NCBI RefSeq assembly: GCF_026278345.1 | Contig: NZ_CP111085.1 | Coordinates: 1,934,001 to 1,998,000, forward strand | Direction: 5' to 3' | DNA from: Tellurirhabdus rosea | GTDB lineage: Bacteria; Bacteroidota; Bacteroidia; Cytophagales; Spirosomataceae | Length of the DNA stretch: 64,000 bases | In this document: positions 23,967-32,405 of the stretch, piece after piece | How the letters are laid out: every line of letters starts with the position of its first letter | How positions within the stretch are numbered: the first letter of the stretch is position 1 | Position numbers and translations under genes: made by a program | The notes under the pieces: model-generated | Database searches by the model: none | What the model was told of the DNA's origin: nothing | What the model saw: the letters and a program-made list of their open reading frames with translations, nothing else

Positions 23967-26366
23967 TTATTCCTTCCGCAACGAACTGGCCGGATTCACC
24001 AGCGCCGCTTTGAGGCTTTGAAAACTGATGGTCAGCAGGGCAATGGCAATAGCCAGCAGTCCGGCCAGCGCAAAGACCCACCATTCGGTGTCGATCCGGT
24101 AGGCAAAATTCTGGAGCCAGCGGTTCACGGCCCACCAGGCCACCGGCGAGGCCAGCCCAAAGGCAATGAGCACCAGTTTCAGAAAATCCTTCGACAGCAG
24201 TGCCACCACACTCGCCACGCTCGCGCCGAGCACCTTCCGGATACCGATTTCTTTCGTCCGCTGCTCGGCCGTGAAGGTCGACAGCCCGAACAGACCCAGG
24301 CACGAAACAAAGATGGCCAGCCCGGCAAAATACTTCATGATCTGCCCCGTGCGCTCCTCGGCCCGGTACTGCCGGTCGAGTTCTTCGTTGACAAAGCCGT
24401 AGGAAAGCGGGGCGTCTTTTTCAAACCGGGCGTACAGGGCCTGAATCTGCGCCAGCGCCTCCGGCGTGCGTCCCGGGCGGGTGCGGACCAGCAGCTGAAA
24501 ATACGGCTCGGCCGGGGCGTATCGTAAAATGAACGGAGCAATCGGGACGTTCAGCGGCCGGAAATGGAAATCCCGCACCACGCCGACAATGCGCCCTTTG
24601 GTTCCCCAGAATTCGACGCGTTTGTTGAGGGCCGTACGGGCCGTCAAGCCCATCCGGCGGGCGGCGGTCTCGTTGACGAGAAAGGAAGGCTCGGCACCCG
24701 CCGCCTGAATCCGGAAGTTGCGGCCGGAAGCCAGCTTCATACCCACGGTCGGCAGAAAATCAGGGTCCACATTCATCTGCGTCACCAGAAAATCGACCTC
24801 CGCCGGTCCGCCCTCCCAGGCGATGTTCGATTCGTTGGCCACATCCACCAGCGTCGATGTCGTCGTGGTGGCCGCCTGGATGCTGCTCTGGCGAAGAAGT
24901 TCCTCTTTGAAACGGGCGGCCTGCTGTCTGAGGTTACCGCCCATCCGCACGTACAGCAGCTGGGATTTTTCGAAACCCAGACTTTTCTGCTGCATGTACC
25001 GCAACTGATTGAAAATGAAGACCGTTCCGATAATCAGCACCAGCGAAAGACCAAACTGCCCCACGACCAGCATCTGCCGCAGCCCGAAGCTCCTCCGGCT
25101 CCGCACGGACTGACCCAAAGCCAGCAGCCCGCCGCCTTTCAGGACTTCCGCAGGCCGGTATCCGGACAGAAATACGGCCGGGTACAGCCCCGCCAGCACG
25201 CTGACCGCCACCGTCAGGACGCCCAGTGACAGCCAGAACGGTCCGCCGACGTAATTCAGCGACAGTTGTTTACCCGTCAGTTCGTTGAAAAGCGGCAGCA
25301 GGGCCGAAGCCAGCAGCACCGCGGCAGCCACGGCGGCGACCGTCAGCAGGGCCGATTCGCCCAGAAACTGGAGCACCAGATGCCAGCGAAACGCCCCGAT
25401 GGTTTTCCGGACGCCCACCTCCCGCGCCCGTCGCGCCGACCGGGCCGTCGAGAGGTTGATGAAGTTGACGCAGGCGATCAGCAGCACGATCAGGCCCACG
25501 GTGGCAAAAAGCCGGACGTAGAAAATATCGCCCCGCGGCGTCCAGTTGTCCGTGTTGAAGGCAAACCGGGAGTGCAGGTGAATGTCCGTCATGCGCTGGA
25601 GCGCCAGCTTCGTTTCGGTTTTGGGATTGTAGCGAATGAGCTGGCCTTTGAGTTTTTCGCGGAAGGCCGCCGCGTCGGTGCCCGGCCGCAACTGAACGTA
25701 CGTGTGAAAATTGTTGCTGCCCCAGGCGTAGTTCCAGGGGTCGGCGGCGGCGTACTCAAACGACAGCAGGATGCCAAACTGGAGGTGCGAGTTGGCCGGT
25801 ACGTCTTTGAGAATGCCGACCACGCGGAAGTTCTGCTGGTCGTTCATCCGTAGCACCGAGCCGATAACGGACGGATTCTGCTGCCAGCCCTCCCCGAAGT
25901 ACTTCCGGGCGGCGGTTTCGGTCATCACCAGTTCGTCGGGGCGGGTCAGGACCGTCCGCAGGTTTCCTTTGACGAGCGGGAAATCGAACATCCGCAGCAG
26001 GCTGTTGTCGGCAAAATAGAGCGCCGGTTCTTCAAAAACCTGTTTGCCGTATTTCATCAGTCCGCTCCAGCGGCCGTAGCGGGCCACTTCCACCACCTCG
26101 GGAAAATCGCTTTTGATCGTCGGGGCCAGCGGACCGGGCGTCACGGCTACCTCGTACTCGCCATCGGCCTGCTGCTGGGTTTCCACCACCCGGTAAATCT
26201 GGTCGGCATGCCGGTGGAAGCGGTCGTAGCTCCACTCGTCGTACACGTACAGGGCGATCAGCAGGCAGCAGGCAATGCCCAGCGCCAGCCCCGTCATGTT
26301 CAGCAGGCTGTAGAGCGGACTGCGCCAGAGCGTGCGGAGGGCGATTTTGAGGTAGTTGGTCAGCAT
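23967..26366 (-). CDS. Array permease P3 (double MacB/FtsX permease)
   Basis: 799 residues. N-terminus LTNYLKIALRTLWRSPLYSL, first helix CCLLIALYVYDEWSYDRFH. The coupling motifs are RAREVGVRKTIGA and EQRTKEIGIRKVLGAS; the C-terminus is NPASSLRKE, where most paralogues have NPVKSLRTE. The periplasmic domains contain the usual LTRPDELVMTETAARKYFGE and GVVRDFHFRPLNVPIAPFIL segments. It follows P4 across a 125-nt gap that holds a GGATTACGCAGAT palindrome. P2 follows after 12 nt. Length and motifs are complete, with no sign of decay. Confidence 0.94.
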   Translation of the reverse strand: MLTNYLKIALRTLWRSPLYSLLNMTGLALGIACCLLIALYVYDEWSYDRFHRHADQIYRVVETQQQADGEYEVAVTPGPLAPTIKSDFPEVVEVARYGRWSGLMKYGKQVFEEPALYFADNSLLRMFDFPLVKGNLRTVLTRPDELVMTETAARKYFGEGWQQNPSVIGSVLRMNDQQNFRVVGILKDVPANSHLQFGILLSFEYAAADPWNYAWGSNNFHTYVQLRPGTDAAAFREKLKGQLIRYNPKTETKLALQRMTDIHLHSRFAFNTDNWTPRGDIFYVRLFATVGLIVLLIACVNFINLSTARSARRAREVGVRKTIGAFRWHLVLQFLGESALLTVAAVAAAVLLASALLPLFNELTGKQLSLNYVGGPFWLSLGVLTVAVSVLAGLYPAVFLSGYRPAEVLKGGGLLALGQSVRSRRSFGLRQMLVVGQFGLSLVLIIGTVFIFNQLRYMQQKSLGFEKSQLLYVRMGGNLRQQAARFKEELLRQSSIQAATTTTSTLVDVANESNIAWEGGPAEVDFLVTQMNVDPDFLPTVGMKLASGRNFRIQAAGAEPSFLVNETAARRMGLTARTALNKRVEFWGTKGRIVGVVRDFHFRPLNVPIAPFILRYAPAEPYFQLLVRTRPGRTPEALAQIQALYARFEKDAPLSYGFVNEELDRQYRAEERTGQIMKYFAGLAIFVSCLGLFGLSTFTAEQRTKEIGIRKVLGASVASVVALLSKDFLKLVLIAFGLASPVAWWAVNRWLQNFAYRIDTEWWVFALAGLLAIAIALLTISFQSLKAALVNPASSLRKE

Positions 26367-26384
26367 GGTCGTTTCGTCTTGAAC

Positions 26385-26488
26385 TTGGATTACGCAGATT
26401 TAGGGATTTACTATGATGGATAGTACTCCTCGCAGCATCCGGGTCAATCCCCGAATCTGCGTCATCCCGACGGTCCGCCGCGCGGTTC
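26385..26488. repeat. GGATTACGCAGAT palindrome between P4 and P3
   Basis: The left arm TTGGATTACGCAGATTTAGG has a partial counterpart AATCCCCGAATCTGCGTCATC on the right. The 20-bp box GAACCGCGCGGCGGACCGTC (minus-strand reading, 26488 to 26469) begins 3 nt after the P4 stop codon. The left copy of that box is missing here. Confidence 0.75.
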
Positions 26489-26491
26489 AGA

Positions 26492-28864
26492 TTACTCCGC
26501 CCGCAGTGATTTCACCGGGTCCATCAGGGCGGCTTTCATGCTCTGGAAGCTCACGGTCAGCAGGGCGATGCCCACCGCCAGGACGCCGGCCAGCAGAAAG
26601 ACCCACCACTCAATGTCGATTTTGTAGGCAAAGTTGGTCAGCCAGCGGCTCATGACCCACCACGCCAGCGGGGAGGCGATCACGATGGCGATGGCCACCA
26701 GTTTCAGGAAATCTTTGGAAAGCAGGGCCACGATGCCCGTTACACTCGCGCCGAGCACCTTGCGGATGCCGATTTCCTTCGTCCGCTGCTGGGCCGTGAA
26801 GGTCGCCAGCCCGAACAGACCCAGGCACGAAACCAGAATGGCAATGCCCGCAAAAAAGTTGAACAGCTGCCCCGTCCGCTGCTCGGCCTTGTAGAGGTTG
26901 TTGTACTGCTCGTCCATAAACTTGTAGTCGAACGGATAGTCCGGGCTGTACCGTTTCCAGAGCCGTTCAGCGGCGGCAATGGCTTTGGAGGCGTCGCGGC
27001 CCGTGGTCTTGACGTACACGCGTCCGTAGCCGGGGTCGGGCCGGTAGTAGAAGATAGCCGGAGCCACTTTCTGCCGCATGGACGCAAAGTGAAAATCTTT
27101 CACGACCCCGATGATGGTTCCCTCCGTCTGCCAGAGCTTGAACCGTTTGCCGATCGGGTTCACAATGCCGGCCTGCTTCACGGCAGTTTCGTTCAGGATG
27201 TAATGCGTCGAGTCGGCTCTGGAGCCGGTGAACGGCGCGCCGGACGCCAGTTTCAGCCGGAAGGTTCGGATAAAATCTTCCTCCACGGCCATCGGCGCAA
27301 TGATGAACAGGCTGTTTTTGGGCTTGCCGTCCCAGTCCGTATCGCCCGTCGAGTTGCCGTTGCTGATGAGGTTGCTGGTCGCCGAGGTCACGGCCAGCAC
27401 GCCCGGCTCGCGCTGGAGTTCGGCCTTGATGGCTTTGTAGTGCCTGGCCACTTCGTCGGTCATCCAGAAAGCAAAGACGTTCTCGCGGTCATAGCCGAGG
27501 TTGCGCTCCCGGACAAACCGAAGCTGGTTGCCGATGATGATTGTGCCGACGATAAGGGCCGTCGAAAAGGCGAACTGCGTCACCACCAGCACCTTGCGGA
27601 ACACGCCCCCGCTCCCGCTGATGACGCCTTTGCCGCGCAGCACTTTCAGCGGCTCGAACGACGACAACACAAAGGCCGGATACAGGCCCGCCACCAGCAG
27701 CGTGAAGGCAATCGAGCCGCCCAGCACCGCCCAGACCTGCGGGTCCGTCAGCGAGAAAGGCCGGGCCTTGCCCGTCAGTTCGTGGTAATACGGTTCGACG
27801 CCCTTGATGAGGCCCACCGCCAGCACCAGTGCCACCAGAAAAATCAGAAGCGATTCGGCTACGAACTGGGCGATCAGGTGCCGCCGCCCCGCCCCTACGA
27901 CCTTGCGCACGCTCACCTCTTTTGCCCGCTGGGCCGCCCGGGCCGTGGCCAGATTGACGTAATTGATGCAGCCGATAGCCAGCAGAATGAGCGCCACAAT
28001 GCCCATCATCCGGATTTCCTGCAGGCCCGAAGGCTGCCCGTTGGCGTTGTAGAGGTGAATGTCGCGCAGCGGTTGCAGTTTGTAGAAAGTGGTCTGATCA
28101 AAGCGGTTGCTGGCGTGGTGCAGCTCGGTCAGCGTTTTTTCGATCCGTTCCAGCGGCGTCTGCGGCGACACTTTCAGGAAGGTCACGGCCAGCCAGTTGC
28201 CCCAGTCGCTTTCCATCGTTTTCCAGTAATCATTCGCCTGGTACCCTTTGACGAGGATGTCGAACGGGAAAAGCATCTCGGCTTTGATGCTGGAATTGTC
28301 CGGGAAGTCGCGGAGGACGCCGCTGACGACGAAGGTCTGTTTTTTGGGAACCGAATAAAGCGTCCTGCCGAGCGCCTCGGTGCTTCCAAAATACCGCAGG
28401 GCGGCCTTTTCGGTCAGCACCACCGACTGGAGGTCCGGGAAAGGCCGCGTCCGGCTTCCCTGCGCCCATTCAAAATCAAAAAGCGTAAATACGGCCGGGT
28501 CCACATACGCGGCATTGTCTTCCATCAGGGTTTTGCTGCCGACCTTGAACGGCGACGAGTCGTAGTTGCCCGCCAGCCGCACCGCTTCCTCCACACCCGG
28601 CACCTGCCGTTTGGCGTAGGCGGCCACGGGCGCGACGATGTTGGCAGACATCGACATGGTGCTTCCCGTTCCGAAGCCGCCGTTGACCCGGTAAATGCGG
28701 GCGCCCTGCGTGTGGAAGCGGTCGTAGCTTAATTCGTCCTGAACCCACCAGAGCAGCAGGATGCCGATGCCGAGGGCCAGCGCCAGTCCACCGATGTTGA
28801 TGGCCGAGTAACCTCTGTTGTTCAGCAAACTGCGCCAGGCAATTTTGAAGTAATTACGAAGCAT
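26492..28864 (-). CDS. Array permease P4 (double MacB/FtsX permease), first gene after the internal sigma-54-type promoter
   Basis: 790 residues from the ATG at 28864, which gives the family N-terminus MLRNYFKIAWRSLLNNRGYS; a longer frame from 28942 runs through the promoter and is rejected. The coupling motifs are RAKEVSVRKVVGA, with Ser where others have Gly, and QQRTKEIGIRKVLGAS. Helix 1 is followed by ELSYDRFHTQGARIYRVNGG. A sigma-54-type element (28897-28912) and an enhancer-like module (28956-28993) lie directly upstream, matching those before the adaptor gene, so P4-P3-P2-lipoprotein-P1 can be expressed as its own unit. Confidence 0.93.
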   Translation of the reverse strand: MLRNYFKIAWRSLLNNRGYSAINIGGLALALGIGILLLWWVQDELSYDRFHTQGARIYRVNGGFGTGSTMSMSANIVAPVAAYAKRQVPGVEEAVRLAGNYDSSPFKVGSKTLMEDNAAYVDPAVFTLFDFEWAQGSRTRPFPDLQSVVLTEKAALRYFGSTEALGRTLYSVPKKQTFVVSGVLRDFPDNSSIKAEMLFPFDILVKGYQANDYWKTMESDWGNWLAVTFLKVSPQTPLERIEKTLTELHHASNRFDQTTFYKLQPLRDIHLYNANGQPSGLQEIRMMGIVALILLAIGCINYVNLATARAAQRAKEVSVRKVVGAGRRHLIAQFVAESLLIFLVALVLAVGLIKGVEPYYHELTGKARPFSLTDPQVWAVLGGSIAFTLLVAGLYPAFVLSSFEPLKVLRGKGVISGSGGVFRKVLVVTQFAFSTALIVGTIIIGNQLRFVRERNLGYDRENVFAFWMTDEVARHYKAIKAELQREPGVLAVTSATSNLISNGNSTGDTDWDGKPKNSLFIIAPMAVEEDFIRTFRLKLASGAPFTGSRADSTHYILNETAVKQAGIVNPIGKRFKLWQTEGTIIGVVKDFHFASMRQKVAPAIFYYRPDPGYGRVYVKTTGRDASKAIAAAERLWKRYSPDYPFDYKFMDEQYNNLYKAEQRTGQLFNFFAGIAILVSCLGLFGLATFTAQQRTKEIGIRKVLGASVTGIVALLSKDFLKLVAIAIVIASPLAWWVMSRWLTNFAYKIDIEWWVFLLAGVLAVGIALLTVSFQSMKAALMDPVKSLRAE

Positions 28865-28896
28865 ACGGTTTTGGAAGATAGGATTGCCTGACCCGT

Positions 28897-28912
28897 TGCG
28901 AAATGCATGCCA
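28897..28912 (-). promoter_or_regulatory. Sigma-54-type -24/-12 element upstream of P4
   Basis: On the minus strand the sequence is TGGCATGCATTTCGCA. It matches TGGCACGN4TTGCW with GG and GC exactly 10 nt apart; the mismatches are T for C in the -24 box and C for T in the -12 box. It ends 32 nt before the P4 start codon, a normal distance. The -24 GG is 56 bp from a TGTCC-N6-GGACA palindrome. Confidence 0.68.
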
Positions 28913-28955
28913 CACAAGGCAAACGACTGTTTTACAACGCATTAACGCACAACCC

Positions 28956-28993
28956 TGTCGTCCAACTGTCCGTATGCGGACAACCGGTGTCCG
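28956..28993. promoter_or_regulatory. Enhancer-like site (UAS) for a sigma-54 activator upstream of P4
   Basis: CTGTCG, then after 5 nt the 16-bp perfect palindrome TGTCCGTATGCGGACA (28967-28982), then a further GTCCG half-site at 28989. The layout matches the site at 50456-50504 base for base in spacing for the first two parts. It is placed about 80-95 bp upstream of the predicted start, typical of NtrC-family binding sites. It lies just past the stop codon of the 97-residue gene. Confidence 0.68.
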
Positions 28994-28996
28994 GCT

Positions 28997-29290
28997 TCAG
29001 GCACCGACCATGAGTTTGCGCTGCTTGGCAAGGTCCTCCCGGCGCACAAACGTAATCGGCACAAATTCCTCCGTCGGGGTGCCGATGTAGTACAGCGTCC
29101 AGTCCTGGTCGTAGTGCGCCAGCATCTGCCGGATGCACTCCACGCGGTCAATGCTCGGGACGGGGCAATCTTCCCAGTAAAACAGTTCGATGCGGTAATG
29201 CAGCTCCTGTTTTTTCCCGTTGATGGTAACTTCAATTTCGATCTCCTGCTTGCCCGGCAGGGTCGGAATCGGAACGGCGATGTGTGCCAT
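28997..29290 (-). CDS. Small cytosolic protein of unknown function (97 aa)
   Basis: A 97-residue protein without signal peptide or membrane helix. It starts MAHIAVPIPTLPGKQEIEIE and shows a beta-rich first half, then a helix-like DCPVPSIDRVECIRQMLAHY and a strand WTLYYIGTPTEEFVPITFV. It ends in a basic helix AKQRKLMVGA. No family was recognised. It is transcribed with the array, 57 nt after the NTF2-like gene, and its stop codon lies 4 nt before the enhancer-like module of P4. It is therefore the last gene of the first array block. Confidence 0.75.
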   Translation of the reverse strand: MAHIAVPIPTLPGKQEIEIEVTINGKKQELHYRIELFYWEDCPVPSIDRVECIRQMLAHYDQDWTLYYIGTPTEEFVPITFVRREDLAKQRKLMVGA

Positions 29291-29347
29291 AAGGGTTGGG
29301 TTTTAGGTTAACGATATGCCAGGATGGAGACACAAAAGCTCGGTAAT

Positions 29348-29818
29348 TTACCGGACGGCCACGACGGATTTCGGCGGCGACTGCCAGAGAACATTGACAA
29401 TCATCCACTTCCCGTCTTCCCTGACCAGGTGCAGATAATCAATGCCCCAGACGGCGGTCACTTTGGCCATAGCGGTTTTGTCGGCTACTTCAAACACGTC
29501 CACAACCCGCGGCGACTGGGCGTTGGCCCGTTTGCCGTCCCGGTTCCAGACTTTTGCCAGCCGCACCAGCGCCGGAAAGGGCATCTCCAGCTGTTTGGAA
29601 TAAGCGTTCGTCTTTTCGTCGAACGCAAATCCACGCTTCTGCAAAGTCGGATGCACACTCGCGTAGGCAAGCGTGGTGTCGGCTTTGTAAAAAGCATCGA
29701 TGTAATTAAAACACGCCTGCCGGACGCCCGCGACCTCATCCGTAGAAGCCGTCTGGGCGTAGCCCGTCAACGCCAAAGCACTCAAGAAAGCAGTTGCCAC
29801 AATCGTTTTCATCATCAA
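29348..29818 (-). CDS. Secreted NTF2-like (SnoaL/lumazine-binding-like) protein
   Basis: A 156-residue protein with signal peptide MKTIVATAFLSALALTGYAQ (ATG at 29812 or 29818). The mature domain has the NTF2 cone pattern: helix VRQACFNYIDAFYKADTTLA, the sheet residues MAKVTAVWGIDYLHLVREDG, and WMIVNVLWQSPP at the end. Bacteroidota proteins of this type are often called nuclear transport factor 2 family or putative lumazine-binding; a function is rarely known. The start is 4 nt from the P5 stop codon, so the two are translationally linked. It may bind a small ligand in the periplasm for the transporter, which is speculative. Confidence 0.85.
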   Translation of the reverse strand: MMMKTIVATAFLSALALTGYAQTASTDEVAGVRQACFNYIDAFYKADTTLAYASVHPTLQKRGFAFDEKTNAYSKQLEMPFPALVRLAKVWNRDGKRANAQSPRVVDVFEVADKTAMAKVTAVWGIDYLHLVREDGKWMIVNVLWQSPPKSVVAVR

Positions 29819-29822
29819 TCAG

Positions 29823-32252
29823 TTAATCGGTTCGTAACGTATTTGCTGGATTCATCAGCGCCGCCCTGACGGCCTGGTAACTCACCGTCAGCAGGGCAAT
29901 GCCGACCGTCAGCAGACCGGCCAGCGCAAACATCCACCATTCCAGCTGAATCTTGTGGGCAAAATCCTGCAGCCAGCGGTTCATGGCCCACGCTGCCAGC
30001 GGCGTGGCCACCACAACGGCCAGAAGCACCAGTTTCAAAAAGTCTCTGGACAGCAGCACCACCAGCCCGGCCACCGAAGCCCCGAGGACTTTGCGCACGC
30101 CGATTTCCTTCCGCCGCTGTTCGGCCGAAAACGCGGCCAGCCCGAACAGCCCGAGACAGGCCACCACGATGGCCAGCCCCGTAAACAGCCCGAACAACTG
30201 GCCGAACCGACGCTCGGCGCGGTACTGCTCGTCGAATTTCTGATCCAGAAAAAAGTACTCGAACGGACTTTCGGGGTAGAGCCGCTGCCACAAAGCGCCC
30301 AGTTCTTCCGTACTGCTTCGAATGCGCCGGGCATCCAGTTTAAAGGAGAAATACGCCATCCGGCTGACCGGAGCGCAGTAGTACAGCGTCGGGCGGGTCG
30401 GCATTTTCAGGGATTCGATGTGAAAATCGTCGATGACGCCCACGATGCGCAGATCCGCCTGCTGCCGCTCTTCGCCGCCAAACACCAGCGATTCGTTCAC
30501 GGCGGCTTCGGCCGACGGAAAACCGAGTGCCTTCAGGGCCGCCCGGTTGATGAGGCAGTAGCGCCGCCAGTCTGCCTCCTGCGTCCGGAAACCCGGCCCG
30601 GCCAGCCGACGAACGCCGTAGGTGTCCAGAAAATGTTCGTCCACGTTGACGAAATAAAATGTCTCTTTCTCACCCGTCAGGCGTTTTTTCCAGTAAACGC
30701 CGCTGCTGCTGCCGCCGATTGCGTTGATGCCGTCGCCGGGCACGACCGAGGAAGCCGTCATTTTCTGCACCCCGGTCAGCCGCCCCGCTTCGGTCCGGAA
30801 AACGTCCGCTTTGGTGCCGTAAAGCGAATCCTGAGTGTAGTCGTGCAGCGGCGCTTTGACCACCAGCATCTGGTTGATGGCCAGACCGAGGTCATGGTGC
30901 TGCATGAATTGCAGTTGCCGGTAAATCGTAAAAGTCGCCACCAGCATCACCACCATGCCGACCAGCTGGCCGACGACCAGCGTTTTCCGGAGCGCCAGCC
31001 CTTTCTGCGAACGGCCAAACGTGCCGCGCAGCATCCAGGCGGGCTTGTAGCCCGAGAGCACCAGGGCCGGATACAGTCCGGAGCCCAGCACGCTGGTCAG
31101 AAACAGGGCGAAAAGCGTTCCGTAAAAGGCGGTGCTTTGATTGAAACCGCTGCTGCTGAGCGGGCGGGCCGTCAGCGTGTCGAACAGCGGAGCCGCCAGC
31201 TGGACCAGCAGCAGCGCCAGCCCCAGTGCCAGCAGATTCATCAGTATGGCCTCTCCCAGAAACTGGGCGACCAGCTGCCGGCGACCAGCGCCGATGGTTT
31301 TCCGCAGCCCCACCTCTTTGGCGCGGGTCAGGGACCGGACCGTGGTGAGGTTGCTGTAGTTCACCCACGCAATAGCCAGAATCAGCAGCCCGACCAGCAG
31401 CAGAAACTGGACGATCCGGGCGCTGCCGTTCGGTTCGTGTTCGTAGGTCAGGTCCGACTTCAGGTGAATATCCGTCAGCGGCTGCATCCGCAGTTGCAGG
31501 TTGCTTTTGCTGAGAAAGCGGCGGCTGAGGTCCGACAGTCGGGCGGACACCCGTGCAGGGTCCGCATCCGGGCGAAGCTGGATGTAGTTGTAATCCCAGT
31601 AATTCTCCCAGTTATCCTCATGCCCCCGGCTGTAGAGCGTTTGGTAGGACAGCAGCATCTCAAACCGGAAATGCGTGTTCGGCGGCACATCGTCCACCAC
31701 GGCCGTGACCGTATGCAGCCCCGTAAACCAGCCTCCCACCAGCCGCAGCGTCTGCCCGACGGGGTTTCGGTCGCCAAAATAGCGCCGGGCGGTCGAGGCC
31801 GTCAGGACCACCGTATTCGGCTGGCTGAGCGCCTGGCGGGTCTGCCCGTGCCGGACGCGGTGCGGGAACAGCCGCAGAAAACTTTCGTCCACGGCATAGG
31901 CCCGCTGCTGGAGCTGGGGCTTCCGGCCGCGGAAGGCCGTCAGGTCGCGGGCGCTGTAGATGCGGGTGTAATCGACCACTTCGGGCAGTTCGGCCTTCAG
32001 CGTGGGGCCGATGGCGCTGTGCGAGTTGGCATCGCGGGTTTCCAGCGCCCCGTTGACGTAGTTTTCGGTATACACCCGCCAGATGTAGGGCGCGTGCGGA
32101 CTTTGCCGGTCGAAACTCCGCTCAAACCAGACGTACTGCGCAATGAGCAGAAAGCACGCCAGTCCAATCGCCAGCCCCCCGATGTTGATCAGGCTGAACA
32201 ACGGATTGCGCCAGAGCTGCCGGAAGGCGATTTTGAGGTGATTGGAAAGCAT
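29823..32252 (-). CDS. Array permease P5 (double MacB/FtsX permease)
   Basis: 809 residues from ATG at 32252 (MLSNHLKIAFRQLWRNPLFS); the longer frame to 32321 starts inside a repeat element and is rejected. The coupling motifs are RAKEVGLRKTIGA and EQRRKEIGVRKVLGAS, the latter with RR instead of RT, shared only with P9. The post-helix motif is YVWFERSFDRQSPHAPYIWR, unusual in lacking ELSYDRFH. The C-terminus is MNPANTLRTD. It is followed within 4 nt by the NTF2-like gene. The 153-nt gap to P6 holds a 7-nt-word palindrome. Confidence 0.93.
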   Translation of the reverse strand: MLSNHLKIAFRQLWRNPLFSLINIGGLAIGLACFLLIAQYVWFERSFDRQSPHAPYIWRVYTENYVNGALETRDANSHSAIGPTLKAELPEVVDYTRIYSARDLTAFRGRKPQLQQRAYAVDESFLRLFPHRVRHGQTRQALSQPNTVVLTASTARRYFGDRNPVGQTLRLVGGWFTGLHTVTAVVDDVPPNTHFRFEMLLSYQTLYSRGHEDNWENYWDYNYIQLRPDADPARVSARLSDLSRRFLSKSNLQLRMQPLTDIHLKSDLTYEHEPNGSARIVQFLLLVGLLILAIAWVNYSNLTTVRSLTRAKEVGLRKTIGAGRRQLVAQFLGEAILMNLLALGLALLLVQLAAPLFDTLTARPLSSSGFNQSTAFYGTLFALFLTSVLGSGLYPALVLSGYKPAWMLRGTFGRSQKGLALRKTLVVGQLVGMVVMLVATFTIYRQLQFMQHHDLGLAINQMLVVKAPLHDYTQDSLYGTKADVFRTEAGRLTGVQKMTASSVVPGDGINAIGGSSSGVYWKKRLTGEKETFYFVNVDEHFLDTYGVRRLAGPGFRTQEADWRRYCLINRAALKALGFPSAEAAVNESLVFGGEERQQADLRIVGVIDDFHIESLKMPTRPTLYYCAPVSRMAYFSFKLDARRIRSSTEELGALWQRLYPESPFEYFFLDQKFDEQYRAERRFGQLFGLFTGLAIVVACLGLFGLAAFSAEQRRKEIGVRKVLGASVAGLVVLLSRDFLKLVLLAVVVATPLAAWAMNRWLQDFAHKIQLEWWMFALAGLLTVGIALLTVSYQAVRAALMNPANTLRTD

Positions 32253-32255
32253 ACG

Positions 32256-32405
32256 TTCAAATGAATAATGAATGATGAACCGCGGTGGCGGACCACAAGG
32301 ACCTACGGCGATGGATCGCACTCAACCCGATTTAGTCTTAGTTGTCTCCTCAGCATAGCACACTACCGTTAAGGATTCATTATTCATTCTTAACTCATAA
32401 CTCTC
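32256..32405. repeat. 7-nt-word inverted repeat with GC-rich box between P6 and P5
   Basis: The left arm at 32256-32280 uses TGAATAA/TGAATGA words. The right arm at 32374-32405 uses TTCATTA/TTCATTC, then TTAACTC/ATAACTC words. The core of about 95 nt contains GAACCGCGGTGGCGGACCAC (32277-32296), a variant of the 20-bp box in the other palindrome family. Nothing else is recognisable in this gap. Confidence 0.72.

Noticed and set aside
28864-28942. Longer N-terminus for P4 (26 extra residues), and similar extensions of P5, P7 and P10
   Set aside because: The added residues lie over a promoter or repeat elements, and the family N-terminus MLxNYxKIA begins exactly at the downstream ATG in each case.
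29304-29321. TGGCAT on the minus strand just before the 97-residue gene, as a third sigma-54-type promoter
   Set aside because: The -12 position reads TAACC without GC, and no TGTCC-N6-GGACA palindrome lies 56 bp upstream.
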